A DNA stretch of 64,000 nucleotides from Zonotrichia leucophrys gambelii. Lineage: Eukaryota; Chordata; Aves; Passeriformes; Passerellidae. The notes beneath the pieces were generated by a model. That model was not told where the DNA came from and did not search any database. It saw nothing but the letters and a program-made list of their open reading frames with translations. This document shows, in pieces, positions 62,511 to 64,000 of this stretch; the first letter of the stretch is position 1, and each line of letters starts with the position of its first letter. The stretch lies in the NCBI RefSeq assembly GCF_028769735.1, contig NC_088170.1, positions 51,121,585-51,185,584 on the forward strand, read 5' to 3'. Both the position numbers and the translations under genes were made by a program.

Positions 62511-64000
62511 ACATATAATTGCTCTTGCTGAGATTGTCTTGAATTATATTCACAGGTAAATAAAAGACTACAGAATTTTTCTTGTAATAAAGTCTTTGCA
62601 ATGAAACAGTCATCTCAGGAACACTCAACATTTACATACATACTTTTTTCTTAGTAAGAAATTTCCATCGCACCAGCACACTATTTAAAAGGGGCTGCTT
62701 TTTAACCATCTTTATTTTTTATTTTTCCTTTTACATCCCAGTATCTTCCAAAGAGTTTTCAAATTCTGGGACCACATTCTTTGCTATAACGTTTTGGCCC
62801 CTCCACTTCCCTTTGTATCCCTAACACCTGCACTATAGTAGGTGTTAGTACAGTTCTGTTCCCCAGCTACTACCCATTTCCTCATATTGCCCCACTGCCT
62901 TCTCCCCATGCCTGAAACTCTTGAGCTCCAAACTTCCAAAGACCTTAGTAAAACTTGCCCAAGTTGGCTCTTCTCTCACAAATTCTCCACTGCTTATTGA
63001 GCTCAGAAGCAGATTTTTTCCAAAAGGGTGTTTCCAAAACCCTCGACATTCCATATGCCACTAGACAGACTCTCAAACCCACCCCGTACAATTCTTCTGC
63101 TGCATGCGTCTCCCTCCTCGTAAGGACTCACTCCCTCAGTTTGGTTCCACAGCTGATTTGGCAGCTGATTTTAAGGTTTGGTTCAGATTTGCCACAGCAA
63201 AACACAGAGAATTATGAGCTAACAGGAGAAGGCATCATGTTTAGTTAACAGACTGAGGAGGTACAAACATTGCTTGTGCTGTTTTTTCACAAATTTGAAA
63301 CTTGCAGTTTTCAAAGAGGTATCAGGAAGATAGAAAAGCAGAAGAATTAAAGGACTGAGGCACACAAGTCAGACAGAAGCATCCCAAATGTTTTTTGTGG
63401 CTTTTACCAGAACACAGTTCATAAAAAATCCTCTTCTGCCCTTCCCTCCTTGTCAAAGCAGGACCTGATCCCTATTTTGGCAGGTCTGGAGGGACAGTGT
63501 GCCACCACTAAGATAACCTAACATCAGTGCATTCTAAGGTTCACTTCAAGCTCAGCCTGCAGAACTGGATTTTCCTTCACATTTAATGGTGCATTAGCAC
63601 CAGCTTTATCAGCTCTCCAGTTGTGCTGTTTATGCCAAGCTGTTTTAGCCACCTACTAATCCATGTCAGCAGCAGCATGAAGTTCTCTTAACTTAAGGCA
63701 GAAGTCTGAGAAAGACATTCTACACACTTTCCCTTTCAGAATCAGCTACAGCACTGCATATATGCTTTCAATCACAGTCTGGTAGTAATTGCCCTGCTTT
63801 CCAAATGGAAACGTATATTTTGGCAGAAACATTTTCTAATTTATAATGCATTTTTGTTCCGTTCACCACTTTCTTCTGAACAAGAATCCCTGTTCTTCCA
63901 TGTCAGGGCTGCTTGCAGACACAGTTCTTCAAAGCAGGAAGGTCTATGTATCGTGCAGGTGAACAGGGGCAGGAAACTACCCCCTGAGGAATAAACCCTG
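62511..64000. other. Unassigned sequence upstream of the first visible POT1 exon
   Basis: Should contain an intron and possibly 5' exons of POT1, but no exon could be supported and no GC-rich promoter-like island is seen, so the promoter is probably beyond 64000. A 9-bp inverted repeat CTAACACCT ... AGGTGTTAG lies at 62820-62847. Open frames at 62845-63248 on both strands resemble nothing I know. Confidence 0.5.

Noticed and set aside
62980..63054. Minus-strand ATG followed by 25 codons and a GTGAGA donor, as a candidate first POT1 exon
   Set aside because: It ends in phase 0, whereas the next exon as defined needs two bases of a split codon; the peptide resembles nothing known in POT1.
1..64000. 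CRISPR arrays, bacterial operons, rRNA genes, interstitial telomere (TTAGGG)n arrays
   Set aside because: Looked for and not seen; the window is vertebrate intronic and intergenic DNA, and the only microsatellites are TA, CA/TG and short mixed runs.

Overview
The window is vertebrate nuclear DNA, most likely from a songbird. It is AT-rich, non-coding for most of its length, and carries small exons with GT/AG borders. The interspersed repeats are typical of birds: several CR1 LINE tails, a tRNA-headed SINE with a CR1 tail, and solo ERV LTRs, one of which closely resembles a family I know from passerine genomes. The bird call is firm; passerine rests on recognising repeats from memory.

One protein-coding gene is supported: POT1 (protection of telomeres 1, the shelterin single-stranded telomeric DNA binding protein), on the minus strand. 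I could place 19 coding exons from 62466 down to the stop codon at 13343. They join in one continuous reading frame of 755 codons with matching splice phases and no frameshift or premature stop. The start codon and roughly the first two dozen residues are not found and probably lie beyond 64000, or in a small exon I could not pick out. Exons 6-10 encode the two DNA-binding OB folds, and exons 11-19 the C-terminal TPP1-binding OB3/Holliday-junction-resolvase-like part, with its four zinc-binding cysteines. Exons 1-5 encode about 128 residues absent from the 634-residue human protein that look like a further OB fold resembling OB1.

Layout: 1-11600 is intergenic DNA downstream of POT1 with two LTR-like insertions (6361-6951 and a weaker one at 8238-8530). 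11600-13342 is the probable 3' UTR, with clustered AATAAA signals on the minus strand. 13343-62466 is the POT1 exon/intron body. 62467-64000 is a TG/TA microsatellite followed by unassigned upstream or intronic sequence. Introns contain a CR1 copy with a nested 384-bp solo LTR flanked by a 6-bp target duplication (18619-19389), a 1.35-kb antisense CR1 with broken reverse transcriptase (26345-27700), an old CR1 tail (28298-28385), a tRNA-Ile-like SINE (34618-34765), two more CR1 tails (43594-43675, 58711-58890), and a perfect 28-bp-stem hairpin (53996-54054).

The points most worth a second look are the extra N-terminal OB-like domain, the microsatellite that forms the acceptor tract of the first visible exon, the perfect hairpin close to exon 5, and a possible alternative terminal exon in the large OB1 intron.
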